This document shows positions 9,564 through 18,106 of a DNA stretch of 64,000 nt, one piece after another. The number at the start of each line of letters is the position of its first letter. The stretch's first letter is position 1. The stretch comes from Deltaproteobacteria bacterium HGW-Deltaproteobacteria-15 (lineage in GTDB: Bacteria; Desulfobacterota; DSM-4660; Desulfatiglandales; HGW-15), in NCBI GenBank assembly GCA_002840535.1, contig PHBH01000036.1, forward strand, positions 1 to 64,000, in the 5' to 3' direction. The translations under genes and the position numbers were made by a program. The notes below the pieces were generated by a model. The model was given only the letters and a program-made list of their open reading frames with translations. It did not search any database and was not told the origin of the DNA.

Positions 9564-9719
9564 ATGGCCGAGCAAACCACTATTATTCAGGAAAACATTC
9601 AGGAAAACAGCGCCAAGACCAAGGCTCTCAAGATTGTCCGATGGGTCGTCGTATCCGCGGGCGTTCTTCTCGTCCTCTTCACCTTCATCATGGCTATCGT
9701 GAGAAAGTATGGCGGATAG
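9564..9719 (+). CDS. small single-pass membrane protein, 51 aa
   Basis: A 51-residue frame with AGAAAGGAC six to eight bases before its ATG. The first half is polar and Gln/Lys-rich (MAEQTTIIQENIQENSAKTK). The second half is one strong hydrophobic helix of about 20 residues (VVVSAGVLLVLFTFIMAIV) ended by RKYGG. This layout suggests a small inner-membrane protein with a cytosolic N-terminus. Codon use is ordinary and the promoter-like site upstream supports it. Function unknown. It is convergent with the hydrolase gene, whose stop lies 17 bp away. Confidence 0.7.
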   Translation: MAEQTTIIQENIQENSAKTKALKIVRWVVVSAGVLLVLFTFIMAIVRKYGG

Positions 9720-9736
9720 AGTGTTTCTCGATTGAT

Positions 9737-10558
9737 TCAGGACAGGCCGGGGTTCGATTTCCTGGAAGCATTCGTCTTGTCTGCAAGCATCCGTACGGCA
9801 TTCAGGTATTCCTGAAATCCCCTCATGAAGAGATCGTTGTGTCCCGCAGCTTGCACTATAAGAAGCGTCTTTTCAGATGCCCCCGAAGCCTCATAGAGCG
9901 CGCGACCTTCCTCCACAGGGATCAGTTCGTCCTCTTCGCCGTGAATGATCAAGGTATTCCTTTTAAAGCTACTGATTTTCCGGAGATTGCCGAAGTCCTC
10001 CTCCGTAAGTCCGAGGGAGGGCATATCCAACCCAAATAATTGAAGCAGTGTGGAGATCCGGGCAAAGCCGCTCTCGACGATCAGTCCGTCTATCAGTCTC
10101 GGGAAAGCCGAGGCAAGTTCAAGCGCCGATGCGCTTCCAAGGGATCTACCCATCACAAGTAGGGCGCCCTTCTGTCCCCTGTCGGCGAGCATCCGACGGA
10201 AGTAATCGAACACAGCATGACAGTCGCGCATCATAGCACTGATCGTAGGCACGCCTGAGGAGCGTCCATATCCTCGGTAATCGACGGGAAAGAAATTGAT
10301 CCCCATTCCCCGGTAGATTCGACCCATATCGTCATAGTCGGCTACGATCTCTCCATTCCCGTGAAAAAAGAGAAGGTTTGGACCTTCGGCATCGGCCAAG
10401 AAAAAGCTCGCGCCCAGCGCCACTCCGGATTCGACCCCGATCATGACATCCTCCGCTTCCGGAGAACGGGTGTAACGTAATTCAGGGCGGGGGTGAAAAA
10501 GAAAACGGAGGATCTCAGACCTGTCCAATTTTGAATAATCCCTTGCCATGCTTCTCAT
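9737..10558 (-). CDS. alpha/beta hydrolase
   Basis: A 273-residue serine hydrolase fold protein. The oxyanion-side motif LLFFHGNGE is at 62-70, the nucleophile elbow GRSLG at 137-141 (Ser139), the acid in HGEEDELIP (Asp210) and the catalytic His240 in AAGHND. The arrangement resembles the BEM46/Abhd13-like hydrolase group (PVDYRGYGRSSG at 91-102). No signal peptide is visible, so a cytosolic esterase or lipase-like role is likely; the substrate is unknown. Start at the ATG 10558, with Met4 as an alternative. Confidence 0.88.
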   Translation of the reverse strand: MRSMARDYSKLDRSEILRFLFHPRPELRYTRSPEAEDVMIGVESGVALGASFFLADAEGPNLLFFHGNGEIVADYDDMGRIYRGMGINFFPVDYRGYGRSSGVPTISAMMRDCHAVFDYFRRMLADRGQKGALLVMGRSLGSASALELASAFPRLIDGLIVESGFARISTLLQLFGLDMPSLGLTEEDFGNLRKISSFKRNTLIIHGEEDELIPVEEGRALYEASGASEKTLLIVQAAGHNDLFMRGFQEYLNAVRMLADKTNASRKSNPGLS

Positions 10559-10775
10559 GTTTATCCCGGCACTCCTCTTCCGGCACTATAGGCAAACCTG
10601 GAGTATTCGTCAAATAGCTCTGCCGGCGCTTATCCACTGCTCCAAGAATTGAGGATCTTGACGAAAACCCGTTTTCCTGTTGAACTCATCCCACAGTTCG
10701 GATAATCTCTGCCATCCGGATGACGACTCGCATCCCTCGGAACGCGGGTTCAACAGGGCGGCAGAGGAGAAGGCA

Positions 10776-10940
10776 ATGTACGAGGAAGGAACAAGAGTTC
10801 GAATGACAAAAGGGTACAGAGGTGCAGAGGGGGCAATCATCGGCAGAAGCGAATCTCGCTTCGGCTTCTACGTCGTGGAGCTTGAAAACGGCATAAGGAT
10901 TGTAGTGGGATCTTCAGCTTTCGATATCATTTGCCGATGA
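10776..10940 (+). CDS. small KOW/SH3-like beta protein, 54 aa
   Basis: A 54-residue protein starting at an ATG preceded by GAGGAGAAGG, a strong ribosome binding site. The sequence (EEGTRVRMTKGYRGAEGAIIGRS...GFYVVELENGIRIVVG) alternates short strands and Gly turns in the manner of KOW or SH3-like RNA/protein binding barrels. The fold is inferred from pattern alone. Overlapping minus-strand open frames have no support. Confidence 0.6.
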   Translation: MYEEGTRVRMTKGYRGAEGAIIGRSESRFGFYVVELENGIRIVVGSSAFDIICR

Positions 10941-11022
10941 GTGGGAAAAGGCAGAACTTTAGTGATAATCCGGAGCGAGGCTCCCAGTTTCGTCTAACCT
11001 TTGTCATTACAGGGGAATGGTT

Positions 11023-12096
11023 ATGAGATGGAGATTCCTTTGCGGCAGAAGAATGTTCTGGGCATTGCATCTGGCGGCGTTTGTCGTCTTCATTTCCGCT
11101 TTTTCCGAAGCTGCTGCGCAGCCCCTGACCCATACAGTAAAAAAAGGGGATACGCTTTACTCCATCAGCCAGAAATACTTCGGCAACCCGGAGCTCTGGC
11201 CGAAAGTATGGGAGATGAATCCCTTTGTCACCAACCCTCACCTTCTCAAACCGGGAGATCTGATCCGGATCGGCATTCTGGAACGTGTAGCCCTGAAGCC
11301 GAAGCCAAAAGAGATTGTATCGGTTGCACAGGCCATTAAGGTTGCCGAGAAAAAGCCCACAGGCATCCAGGTGGGCGGCCTCACGACGCTCAACGCTCGT
11401 GGATTCCTGTCGAAAGTGGAGGAGACGCCCTGGAGTATAGTCGACGCAACCGAAAGCGCTAAACTCCTCCTTGCAAAAGGAGACATTCTCTTTCTCGATT
11501 TCGCCGCGAGGGACGGGATAAAGACAGGGGACGAATTCACAGTATTCAGACCCCTTTTCGGGGTCAGGCATGTCATTACCGGAGAGGAGCAGGGAATCCT
11601 GTATTCGCCCCGGGCAAAGGTGATCCTCCGTGAGAAAACCGTCCGGAACGTATTTCGCGCCGAGATTCAGGAGAGCTATCTGGATATGAGTATGGGCGAT
11701 CTTGTTTTGCCGTTTAAGCCGATGCCTTCCTGCATTATGCCCCTGCCTTCCGACCCCGGACTTCGAGGCGTCGTGGTTGCGAGCGAGCAGCAGCGTACAC
11801 TCTTTGGCCGAAATTCCATCGTTTATCTGGATAGCGGCACGGACAAGGGGCTCCTTCCCGGCAGCATGCTCGAGCTCGTGAGGTTCATGAATGTACCCCA
11901 CCCTGAAGAGTCCCTTGCGTATGAAAAGATGGTCGGCCGTATGATCGTACTCGATGCAGGACCTGAAACAGCGACCGCGCTGGTTCTCTCCACCAATGAG
12001 AGCCTTATGGTCGGAACGTTCTTCCGCGGTTCCTCATCCTGGAAGGACCCGGCCGGATCACCGGCATCCTTCCCCTCCTGCCCTGCTCAACAATAG
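11023..12096 (+). CDS. exported LysM-domain protein
   Basis: A 357-residue periplasmic or envelope protein. The signal peptide covers about residues 1-29 (WALHLAAFVVFISAFSEAAA-Q), and one LysM peptidoglycan-binding domain follows (HTVKKGDTLYSISQKYFGNPELWPKVWEMNP...LKPGDLIRI, about 32-85). The remaining 270 residues are beta-rich with no catalytic motif I can name. I prefer the ATG at 11023 because AGGGGA lies eight bases upstream, against two bases for the ATG at 11017. Similar proteins in Desulfobacterota are often encoded next to dprA-topA, as here. Confidence 0.88.
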   Translation: MRWRFLCGRRMFWALHLAAFVVFISAFSEAAAQPLTHTVKKGDTLYSISQKYFGNPELWPKVWEMNPFVTNPHLLKPGDLIRIGILERVALKPKPKEIVSVAQAIKVAEKKPTGIQVGGLTTLNARGFLSKVEETPWSIVDATESAKLLLAKGDILFLDFAARDGIKTGDEFTVFRPLFGVRHVITGEEQGILYSPRAKVILREKTVRNVFRAEIQESYLDMSMGDLVLPFKPMPSCIMPLPSDPGLRGVVVASEQQRTLFGRNSIVYLDSGTDKGLLPGSMLELVRFMNVPHPEESLAYEKMVGRMIVLDAGPETATALVLSTNESLMVGTFFRGSSSWKDPAGSPASFPSCPAQQ

Positions 12097-12120
12097 TTCT
12101 CGGGGTGGGGGCCCCGAGAA
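12097..12120. terminator. strong hairpin after the LysM gene
   Basis: A perfect nine-base stem TTCTCGGGG/CCCCGAGAA with a six-base loop begins right after the LysM stop codon. It is followed by A residues rather than a T tract on the plus strand, so it is not a canonical intrinsic terminator; it may protect the mRNA end or terminate weakly. Confidence 0.45.
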
Positions 12121-12126
12121 AAAAGC

Positions 12127-12155
12127 TTGACTCGCTCTGACCTGTCTGCTTTATT
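12127..12155 (+). promoter_or_regulatory. possible sigma70-type promoter for dprA-topA
   Basis: TTGACT at 12127-12132 and TTTATT at 12150-12155 are separated by 17 bases and lie about 35 bp before the dprA start. Confidence 0.4.
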
Positions 12156-12187
12156 CCCGCCATCCTCACAGGACGGAACGAATTGCG

Positions 12188-13294
12188 ATGGCGACGTCCA
12201 GGCCTGACAACATACTGGAGTGGCTCACTCTTCAGCTCGTCCCTGGTCTCGGCCGTGTGGGATGCAAGAATCTCATAGTCCGTTTCGGCAGTGCCGAGTC
12301 CGTTTTCAGGGCGGGTCCCGGAGAGCTTGCCGGTGTGGAAGGTGTGCGGGAAGATGTCGCAGCAAAGATTTTAAGGAAGAAATCCACTGCAAATGCCGAA
12401 AGGATTCTGAGGGCTGTTGAGCGGACCGGCGCCAGGATAATCCGACTTACAGATCCGGAGTATCCGTCCTCGCTCAGGGAGATTCATGATCCACCCCTGC
12501 TTCTGTATGCTCGAGGCAGGGAAATCCCTCCGACGCTGCCTTTTATTGCCGTGGTTGGATCCCGAAACCCTACCTCCTACGGGACCAGGGCTGCAGAGGT
12601 GATCGGAAAAGGGCTTGCGGTCCGGGGGGTGGGCATCGTGAGCGGAATGGCCACGGGCATAGACTCGGCCGCCCATTGGGGGTCAATGGAACAAAACGGC
12701 TTTCCACTTGCCGTTCTGGGTACCGGGATCGATCTCATCTATCCCGAATCCAATAAGAAGCTTCACGAGAAGCTCATTGAAAAAGGTGCGGTGGTAAGCG
12801 AATTTGTTCCGGGTACACCCCCTGAACCGTGGAATTTTCCCAGTCGCAACAGGATAATCAGCGGCATCAGCAAGGCTGTAGTCGTAGTGGAGGCCACAAT
12901 GAAGAGCGGGTCCCTGATTACTGCATCCCTTGCTCTTGAACAGGGCCGCGAAGTGTTTGCAGTACCTGGAAGCATCGATTCCTTCAAGAGCACCGGCTGT
13001 CACTTTCTTATCAAGCAGGGGGCAAGGCTGGTGGTAAACGCCGATGACATCCTCGAAGAAATGTCCATCGGCAAACCGCGGGATGTCGGAAAGGGCAAAC
13101 CACAAGGAATTCCGTTTCCTCCCCTGGCAGAAAGTGAAAGAGCGATTTATGATATGTTGAGCAACTACCCTCTTCACATCGATGTCATCGTCAGACAAGG
13201 GAAATTGCCTGCGGGGGAGGTTTCTTCCATTCTCATGAAGATGGAGCTGAGAGGCATCATCCGGCAGCTCCCGGGGAAAATGTTTATCCGATAG
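12188..13294 (+). CDS. dprA: DNA-processing protein DprA
   Basis: A 368-residue member of the DprA/Smf family, which in transformable bacteria loads RecA onto incoming single-stranded DNA. A helix-hairpin-helix-like region is at the N-terminus (LVPGLGRVGCKNLI). The extended Rossmann core carries VVGSRNPTSYG, GIVSGMATGIDSAAH, AVLGTGIDLIYPESN, FPSRNRIISG and SGSLITASLALEQGREVFAVPG. A C-terminal winged-helix-like region follows a linker at about residue 300. It is 16 bp upstream of topA, the conserved dprA-topA order. Confidence 0.95.
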   Translation: MATSRPDNILEWLTLQLVPGLGRVGCKNLIVRFGSAESVFRAGPGELAGVEGVREDVAAKILRKKSTANAERILRAVERTGARIIRLTDPEYPSSLREIHDPPLLLYARGREIPPTLPFIAVVGSRNPTSYGTRAAEVIGKGLAVRGVGIVSGMATGIDSAAHWGSMEQNGFPLAVLGTGIDLIYPESNKKLHEKLIEKGAVVSEFVPGTPPEPWNFPSRNRIISGISKAVVVVEATMKSGSLITASLALEQGREVFAVPGSIDSFKSTGCHFLIKQGARLVVNADDILEEMSIGKPRDVGKGKPQGIPFPPLAESERAIYDMLSNYPLHIDVIVRQGKLPAGEVSSILMKMELRGIIRQLPGKMFIR

Positions 13295-13310
13295 CGCGTA
13301 TCCGGCGCAA

Positions 13311-15929
13311 GTGAAGGCTATGGCGGCAAAGAGAGAACCCAAGCGAAAAGAAAAGAAATCCCCTACCTCGAACGTGGAGGGCAAGCAACTGGTCATTGTC
13401 GAGTCGCCTGCGAAAGCGGGAACCCTCAACAAATATCTCGGGCCCGAATTCGTTGTAATGGCCTCGGTCGGGCATGTTCGCGACCTGCCGGACAGAAACC
13501 CAAAGGGTGTCAAGGACCCGGTGCCTGGGGTTGATCTCGAAAACAATTTCAGGCCGACCTACCAGGTCATTAAGAAAAAAGCAAAGACGGTCGGCGACCT
13601 CAAGAAAGCGGCCCGCGATGCAGCGGGAATATGGCTCGCCACAGACCTCGACCGCGAAGGCGAGGCCATTGCCTGGCACCTCGCAGAGGCGCTTGGGATC
13701 GAACCCGAGGACGGGAAACGCGTTGTTTTCAACGCAATCACCAAGAGCGAAATCGAGCGGGCCTTTAAACACCCCCGCAAAATCGACATGGGGAAGGTGA
13801 ACGCCCAGCAGGCCCGCCGAATCCTCGACCGAATCGTGGGATACCAGGTATCTCCCCTCCTGTGGAGAAAGGTTGCCGGCGGATTGAGCGCAGGCCGCGT
13901 CCAGTCCGTGGCGGTCCGTCTGATCGTCCAGAGAGAAAGGGATATTGAGAACTTCATTCCTGAAGAATACTGGAGGATCACAGGGCTGTTTACCACGAAT
14001 GGAGATCGGGTTGAATCCCTCTCTCAGGAATGGATGAAGTGGCTTTCCGAATCCGCGGATAACCCGGCAGCGCGAAAGAGCGCCGGCCGAACCATTGCCG
14101 AGAAGAATCGGTGGCTTGCCGAATATGACAGCCTTTCCGCGGAACTGGTCGAGGTGGACGGAAAAAAGTTCGAACCCCGAAGCGCGCAAGAGGCCCTGAA
14201 GGCTTCGGAGCGGGCCGGGTTTCACCTGGACGAAAGGCTGGTTACCCGGAACGAAAAGGGTAAAGGTCCTGCAAAGGAATCGGTACGGTTGATCGGTCAT
14301 CGCTCGGATGGGCCGCCGTGGACCGTCAAATCCATACAGACCAAGAGGACGAAGAGCCACCCCGGCGCACCATTCATCACCAGCACTCTTCAGCAGGCTG
14401 CAGCCAATCAGCTCGATTTCACGGCTCATCAGACCATGAGCGTGGCCCAGGCCCTCTATGAGGGCATGCCGATCAAGGATATGGGAGCGGTCGGTCTCAT
14501 CACCTATATGCGAACCGATTCCACGCACCTTTCGCCCGAGGCGGTCAAGGCGGCACGCGATTACATTCTTCAAAGGTTCGGCCGGGACTACGTTCCACAA
14601 AACCCGAATCTTTTTTCTTCTTCCAACAAATCGGCACAGGAAGCGCACGAAGCCATTCGACCCACGGAAGTCGGCCTTGACCCGGAGAGAGTCCGCAAGT
14701 CCCTTCCGGAACGTCACTACAAGCTTTACAAACTGATCTGGGAAAGGTTTATCGCATCCCAGATGAGCGACGCGCAGTGGGACTCCACCACCTTGCTGAT
14801 CTCGGGCTCCGACCCGAAAGGTGAACTGGTGTTCAGAGCCACGGGAAGGGTATTGGTCTTCGACGGACACTACAAGGTTTCAGGAGTGCCGAACGTGTCC
14901 GATGAACCGGTGATCCCAAGGGTCGGCGAGGGGGACCCTCTCCACATGCTGCAAATCGATCCTGCTCAGTACTTCACCTCGCCGCCACCGAGGTTCACCG
15001 AGGCCTCGCTCGTGAAGAAACTTGAGGCTGAAGGAATCGGCCGTCCCAGCACCTATGCGCAGATCATTCAGGTCATTCAGCACCGCAAGTACGTTCAGAA
15101 GATGCGAGGCCGGTTCCATGCCACGGATCTCGGCAAGGTCGTGACCGACAAGCTGGTGGAGGCCTTCCCGGAAATCATGGAGGTGGGCTACACCAGGGAA
15201 ATGGAGCAGGACCTCGACGATATCGAAGAGAAGCAGGCCAACTGGATGGAGATGCTCCACCGCTTTTACGGGCCGTTCAAGGAGAGTCTCCAGGCAGCCT
15301 ACCAGGGCATGGTGCACGCAAAGGCGGAAACCGAGCCCGCCCCCCACACCTGTCCTCAGTGCGGGGGCGCGACCGTGTACCGCTTCGGAAAGAAGGGGCG
15401 ATTTCTCAGCTGTGCGAGGTACCCCAAATGCCGATTCGCAGCGCCTATCGATGCAGAAGGGCGTCCCGTTGAACCGGCAAAGACAAATATCGCATGCCCC
15501 AAGTGCCAGTCCCCCATGATCCTGCGCAAGGGGCGTTTCGGCGATTTCTTGAGCTGCATGCGCTACCCCGAGTGTGAAGGGATTCTGAACGTGGATGCCA
15601 AAGGCTTTGTCACCCCTCCCAAGATCCCACCCATCCTCACGGACATTCCCTGCCCCAAATGCGGCACTCCTCTCAACCTGAGAAGGGGCGCACGAGGACC
15701 ATGGCTCAGTTGTTCGGCTTTTCCAAAGTGCAGAGGAAGATTGGGGTGGTCAAGTCTCGAAGAGAAGGTGAAGGCCAAATGGGAGAAGGCCCTCCGCAAT
15801 CATGAACAGGCGAATCCGGAACCCGTGATCCGCAAACTCGACGGCGAGCCTTTAGGGGATCGTTTCAGAATCCTTTCGGAAATCAACGGAGGGAACGGCG
15901 CCGGCTCGGGTGACGCGGCCGAAGAGTAG
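13311..15929 (+). CDS. topA: DNA topoisomerase I
   Basis: Type IA topoisomerase relaxing negative supercoils, 872 residues. The TOPRIM domain contains VIVESPAKA and the acidic ATDLDREGEAIAWHL. The catalytic Tyr399 is in ITYMRTDST. Three C-terminal four-Cys zinc ribbons end the protein (CPQC...CARYPKC, CPKC...CMRYPEC, CPKC...CSAFPKC), followed by a charged tail. The first start is a GTG at 13311; an ATG at 13320 (MAAKREPK) is equally possible, and neither has a clear Shine-Dalgarno. The lysine-rich N-terminus precedes the fold. Confidence 0.96.
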   Translation: MKAMAAKREPKRKEKKSPTSNVEGKQLVIVESPAKAGTLNKYLGPEFVVMASVGHVRDLPDRNPKGVKDPVPGVDLENNFRPTYQVIKKKAKTVGDLKKAARDAAGIWLATDLDREGEAIAWHLAEALGIEPEDGKRVVFNAITKSEIERAFKHPRKIDMGKVNAQQARRILDRIVGYQVSPLLWRKVAGGLSAGRVQSVAVRLIVQRERDIENFIPEEYWRITGLFTTNGDRVESLSQEWMKWLSESADNPAARKSAGRTIAEKNRWLAEYDSLSAELVEVDGKKFEPRSAQEALKASERAGFHLDERLVTRNEKGKGPAKESVRLIGHRSDGPPWTVKSIQTKRTKSHPGAPFITSTLQQAAANQLDFTAHQTMSVAQALYEGMPIKDMGAVGLITYMRTDSTHLSPEAVKAARDYILQRFGRDYVPQNPNLFSSSNKSAQEAHEAIRPTEVGLDPERVRKSLPERHYKLYKLIWERFIASQMSDAQWDSTTLLISGSDPKGELVFRATGRVLVFDGHYKVSGVPNVSDEPVIPRVGEGDPLHMLQIDPAQYFTSPPPRFTEASLVKKLEAEGIGRPSTYAQIIQVIQHRKYVQKMRGRFHATDLGKVVTDKLVEAFPEIMEVGYTREMEQDLDDIEEKQANWMEMLHRFYGPFKESLQAAYQGMVHAKAETEPAPHTCPQCGGATVYRFGKKGRFLSCARYPKCRFAAPIDAEGRPVEPAKTNIACPKCQSPMILRKGRFGDFLSCMRYPECEGILNVDAKGFVTPPKIPPILTDIPCPKCGTPLNLRRGARGPWLSCSAFPKCRGRLGWSSLEEKVKAKWEKALRNHEQANPEPVIRKLDGEPLGDRFRILSEINGGNGAGSGDAAEE

Positions 15930-15937
15930 CGCTTGTA

Positions 15938-16447
15938 TCAGCTGGAGCTTCCCTGCTCGCTTTTTCTGAGGGAGTCCTCGAATTCCTGGAAGAACTTGTC
16001 CTTCTCTTTCCAATCCGGGCCGAATCTCTTGTTGAAGTAGCCGCTCAATTGATCGAAGAACCTGATCCACAGGGGCTTGTCCCCGTTCATGACCACCTCT
16101 TCCAGAAATCCCCGCAGGTCCGAGATCCTCTCCTTGGGCAGGAAGGAAACAGCCCCGAGTTTGATGGATTTCTTGAGCGCTTCCGGCGTGAGCGCATGAG
16201 CTGTAAGCATGACTGTGGGAAATCCCCTGGAAACGGAAATCTTCAAAAGCTCGAACCCGTTGACTCCCATGATATCGAGGATCACCACGTCATAGGTGTA
16301 ACCCAGGATGTACTCCTTGGCCGTGCCGAAATCCCCGGCCTTGTGGACAATGGAGGTGTCCAGCTCATCGGCAACGGTTTCGAGAACATCCGGCTCATCG
16401 TCAACGATGAGGATAACCTTGTCGTTGAGGAGATCTTTCTCGCCCAT
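15938..16447 (-). CDS. response regulator, receiver domain only
   Basis: A 169-residue receiver protein with acidic pocket Asp16-Asp17 (IVDDEPDV), phospho-acceptor Asp58 (VVILDIMG), Thr82 (MLTAHA) and Lys105 (FLPKER). There is no DNA-binding or enzymatic output domain; the last 45 residues are a charged, probably helical tail. Such single-domain regulators act by protein contact or in phosphorelays. No histidine kinase is adjacent; the nearest is the GAF kinase 29 kb away. It converges on topA with eight bases between stops. Confidence 0.92.
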   Translation of the reverse strand: MGEKDLLNDKVILIVDDEPDVLETVADELDTSIVHKAGDFGTAKEYILGYTYDVVILDIMGVNGFELLKISVSRGFPTVMLTAHALTPEALKKSIKLGAVSFLPKERISDLRGFLEEVVMNGDKPLWIRFFDQLSGYFNKRFGPDWKEKDKFFQEFEDSLRKSEQGSSS

Positions 16448-16591
16448 CTCTTTCTCCTGCCTTGTTCACGTTTGAAAAAGTTGTATTTTATATCAGGAGC
16501 CCGGCCCCGTCAAAGATATTTCCTGGAGATAAAACCGGGCTGCAGTGTATAATGCTGCAGGGTATGTGGTGAGAAAGGAGGATAACGACCC

Positions 16592-16711
16592 ATGGATGAG
16601 AGATCCCCCCGGAAGAGTCGCACCAAGGATCGAAAAGGCTGGTGGAGACGTTTTCTGGAGCGACTGACCAAGGCTGCTGAAGAAACCAAGCGATCGGGAT
16701 GCACGACCTGA
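16592..16711 (+). CDS. small basic protein, 39 aa
   Basis: A 39-residue frame preceded by AAAGGAGG ten bases before the ATG, one of the best ribosome binding sites in the window. The peptide is very basic in its first half (RSPRKSRTKDRKG), followed by an amphipathic WWRRFLERLTKAAEE helix. No homologue known to me. It lies 32 bp upstream of the exported protease gene on the same strand and may share its transcript. Confidence 0.5.
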   Translation: MDERSPRKSRTKDRKGWWRRFLERLTKAAEETKRSGCTT

Positions 16712-16743
16712 GGAGCAAAGGGTCATGCCGGCGGCATGAAGAG

Positions 16744-17538
16744 ATGAGAAAAGCCGTATATATTCCGCTCCTGCTCCTGATCGTCCTTGTGGTCCCCGTT
16801 TCCTCTCATGGAGGGAAGTTGTACAAGTGGACCGACGAGAAAGGGGTGGTCCACTTCTCTGACCGAAGACCGGAAGATCCTGAGAAGATCACCGGCGGAG
16901 TCGAGGAAAGGGACCTGGAAGAGTCCCCGAAAACCAACCCGCCGCCTGAGCCGGCAAAACAAACGAGTGGGGCTAGAAGCCCCATTGAACATGCGGCGAA
17001 CTGCACATTCACCATCAGGAGCACCGGCAAAATCGGAACAGGATTCCTCCTGACCTCGACCGGCCTTGCCGCGACTTGCAGGCACGTGGTCGAGGAGATC
17101 CAGGCTCCCACGGCTGTTCTGCACGATCAGACCGAGTTTCCTCTCCACGTCATTGCAACCAGCCAGAAGTATGATCTCGCCCTTGTTCAGGTTCTCGGGC
17201 CTGCCGGCCTCCCGTTTCTTTCCCTGAGAGACGCTGAAGACATGGCGCCCGGCGACCGTCTCTTTGCCATTGGCACCTCATTAGGGCTTCAGTCCACCGT
17301 CACGGACGGGGTCTTTACCGGTTTCAGGAAAATCGGACGGGCAGAGGAAAGATGGATTCAGTTCTCGGCGCCCGTCAACCAGGGCAACAGCGGAGGGCCG
17401 CTGCTGGACCTGCAGGGACAGGTAATCGGTGTGGTGAGCATGAAGGTTCTCCTGATAAACGGAACCCCTGTTGCCGGCGTAGGTTTTGCGGTCCCTTCCG
17501 CGTCCTTCCTTGAAGAGTTCCAATACATGATCAGATGA
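16744..17538 (+). CDS. exported HtrA-like trypsin-type protease with DUF4124 N-terminus
   Basis: A 264-residue periplasmic serine protease. The signal peptide is MRKAVYIPLLLLIVLVVPVSSHG. A short DUF4124 module follows (KLYKWTDEKGVVHFSDRRP, 25-43), then a chymotrypsin-fold catalytic domain with His114 (AATCRHVV), Asp144 (KYDLALVQV) and Ser216 (NQGNSGGPL). No PDZ domain follows, unlike full DegP/HtrA. The start at 16744 is chosen because the signal peptide begins there; the frame is open 15 codons further upstream. The DUF4124 plus protease pairing suggests envelope quality control. Confidence 0.9.
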   Translation: MRKAVYIPLLLLIVLVVPVSSHGGKLYKWTDEKGVVHFSDRRPEDPEKITGGVEERDLEESPKTNPPPEPAKQTSGARSPIEHAANCTFTIRSTGKIGTGFLLTSTGLAATCRHVVEEIQAPTAVLHDQTEFPLHVIATSQKYDLALVQVLGPAGLPFLSLRDAEDMAPGDRLFAIGTSLGLQSTVTDGVFTGFRKIGRAEERWIQFSAPVNQGNSGGPLLDLQGQVIGVVSMKVLLINGTPVAGVGFAVPSASFLEEFQYMIR

Positions 17539-17619
17539 AAGAACGCGCTCTTCGTGTTCTTCCTGGTGCGCTGTCCCATATCCTTGGTTCTGGCAATTCA
17601 ACAGGAGCGGGGATTGCCG

Positions 17620-17670
17620 CGAAATCCGAATATCGAAATCCGAAATCCGAAACAATACCGAAATCCAAAT
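17620..17670. repeat. degenerate tandem CGAAATC repeat
   Basis: The tract reads as imperfect reiterations of CGAAATC and variants (CGAAATC, CGAATAT, CGAAATC, CGAAATC, CGAAACA, CGAAATC). It resembles short degenerate heptamer-type intergenic repeats known from several bacterial genomes. Confidence 0.6.
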
Positions 17671-17748
17671 GTTCAACAGTAAAAATCGACCCCAGAGGGA
17701 CCGGTTTTGGTGCACACCGGACGGGTGAAGTTTGTGGCGCTGACAGAC

Positions 17749-17875
17749 CGGAATATTGAAATGTTGGAATAGTGGAATATTGGGGAAGAACAGCAACCAA
17801 AAGCCTGGAGATGAGTGTGCCTCAAGATGGCTTTATCGCTTTGAAACCCATCATTCCATTATTCCAATATTCCCC
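17749..17875 (+). repeat. dispersed GGAAT palindromic element, copy A
   Basis: The left arm (17749-17784) is a run of degenerate GGAATATTG-type nonamers, and the right arm (17851-17875) is its inverse (CATTCCATTATTCCAATATTCC). The central part (GAACAGCAACCAAAA...CTTTGAAACCCAT) matches copy C and, inverted, copy B. Confidence 0.8.
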
Positions 17876-18106
17876 CTTTTTCCAGGAAATGGTTTTCCTG
17901 ATGCGGAATTTAATCCGGCCCTCCTTCCTTCATTCGACCGGCAGGGGTTCTCTCCAGAAAATTACACCCCCCGGTGCGCCAGAATCATACGACCACCCTA
18001 TTCCAGCTGATGGAGGTTGCAGAGGACGATATATCGGGCAATACTGCGGCATGGTCAAAGCGGGACCCTGATGATCTTCATCCAAATTCAGAGGGGTGGT
18101 GCAGCC

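Larger units (their letters stand above)
17539..18106. other. repeat-bearing intergenic region
   Basis: No gene is convincing in these 568 bp. They hold a degenerate CGAAATC tandem tract, one copy of the dispersed GGAAT palindromic element, and the ribosome binding site GAGGGG of the permease. The open frames across it are in low-complexity repeat sequence. Confidence 0.6.

Noticed and set aside
13284..14870. 528-aa minus-strand open frame across topA
   Set aside because: Antisense of a clear topoisomerase; no protein character of its own.
17749..17875. CRISPR array
   Set aside because: The GGAAT units are nine-base degenerate repeats without unique spacers of 25-40 bp.
17756..18010. Plus-strand frames such as MKCWNSGILGKNS across repeat copy A
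   Set aside because: They are translations of the GGAAT repeat and appear in similar form at the other copies, so they reflect the repeat rather than genes.
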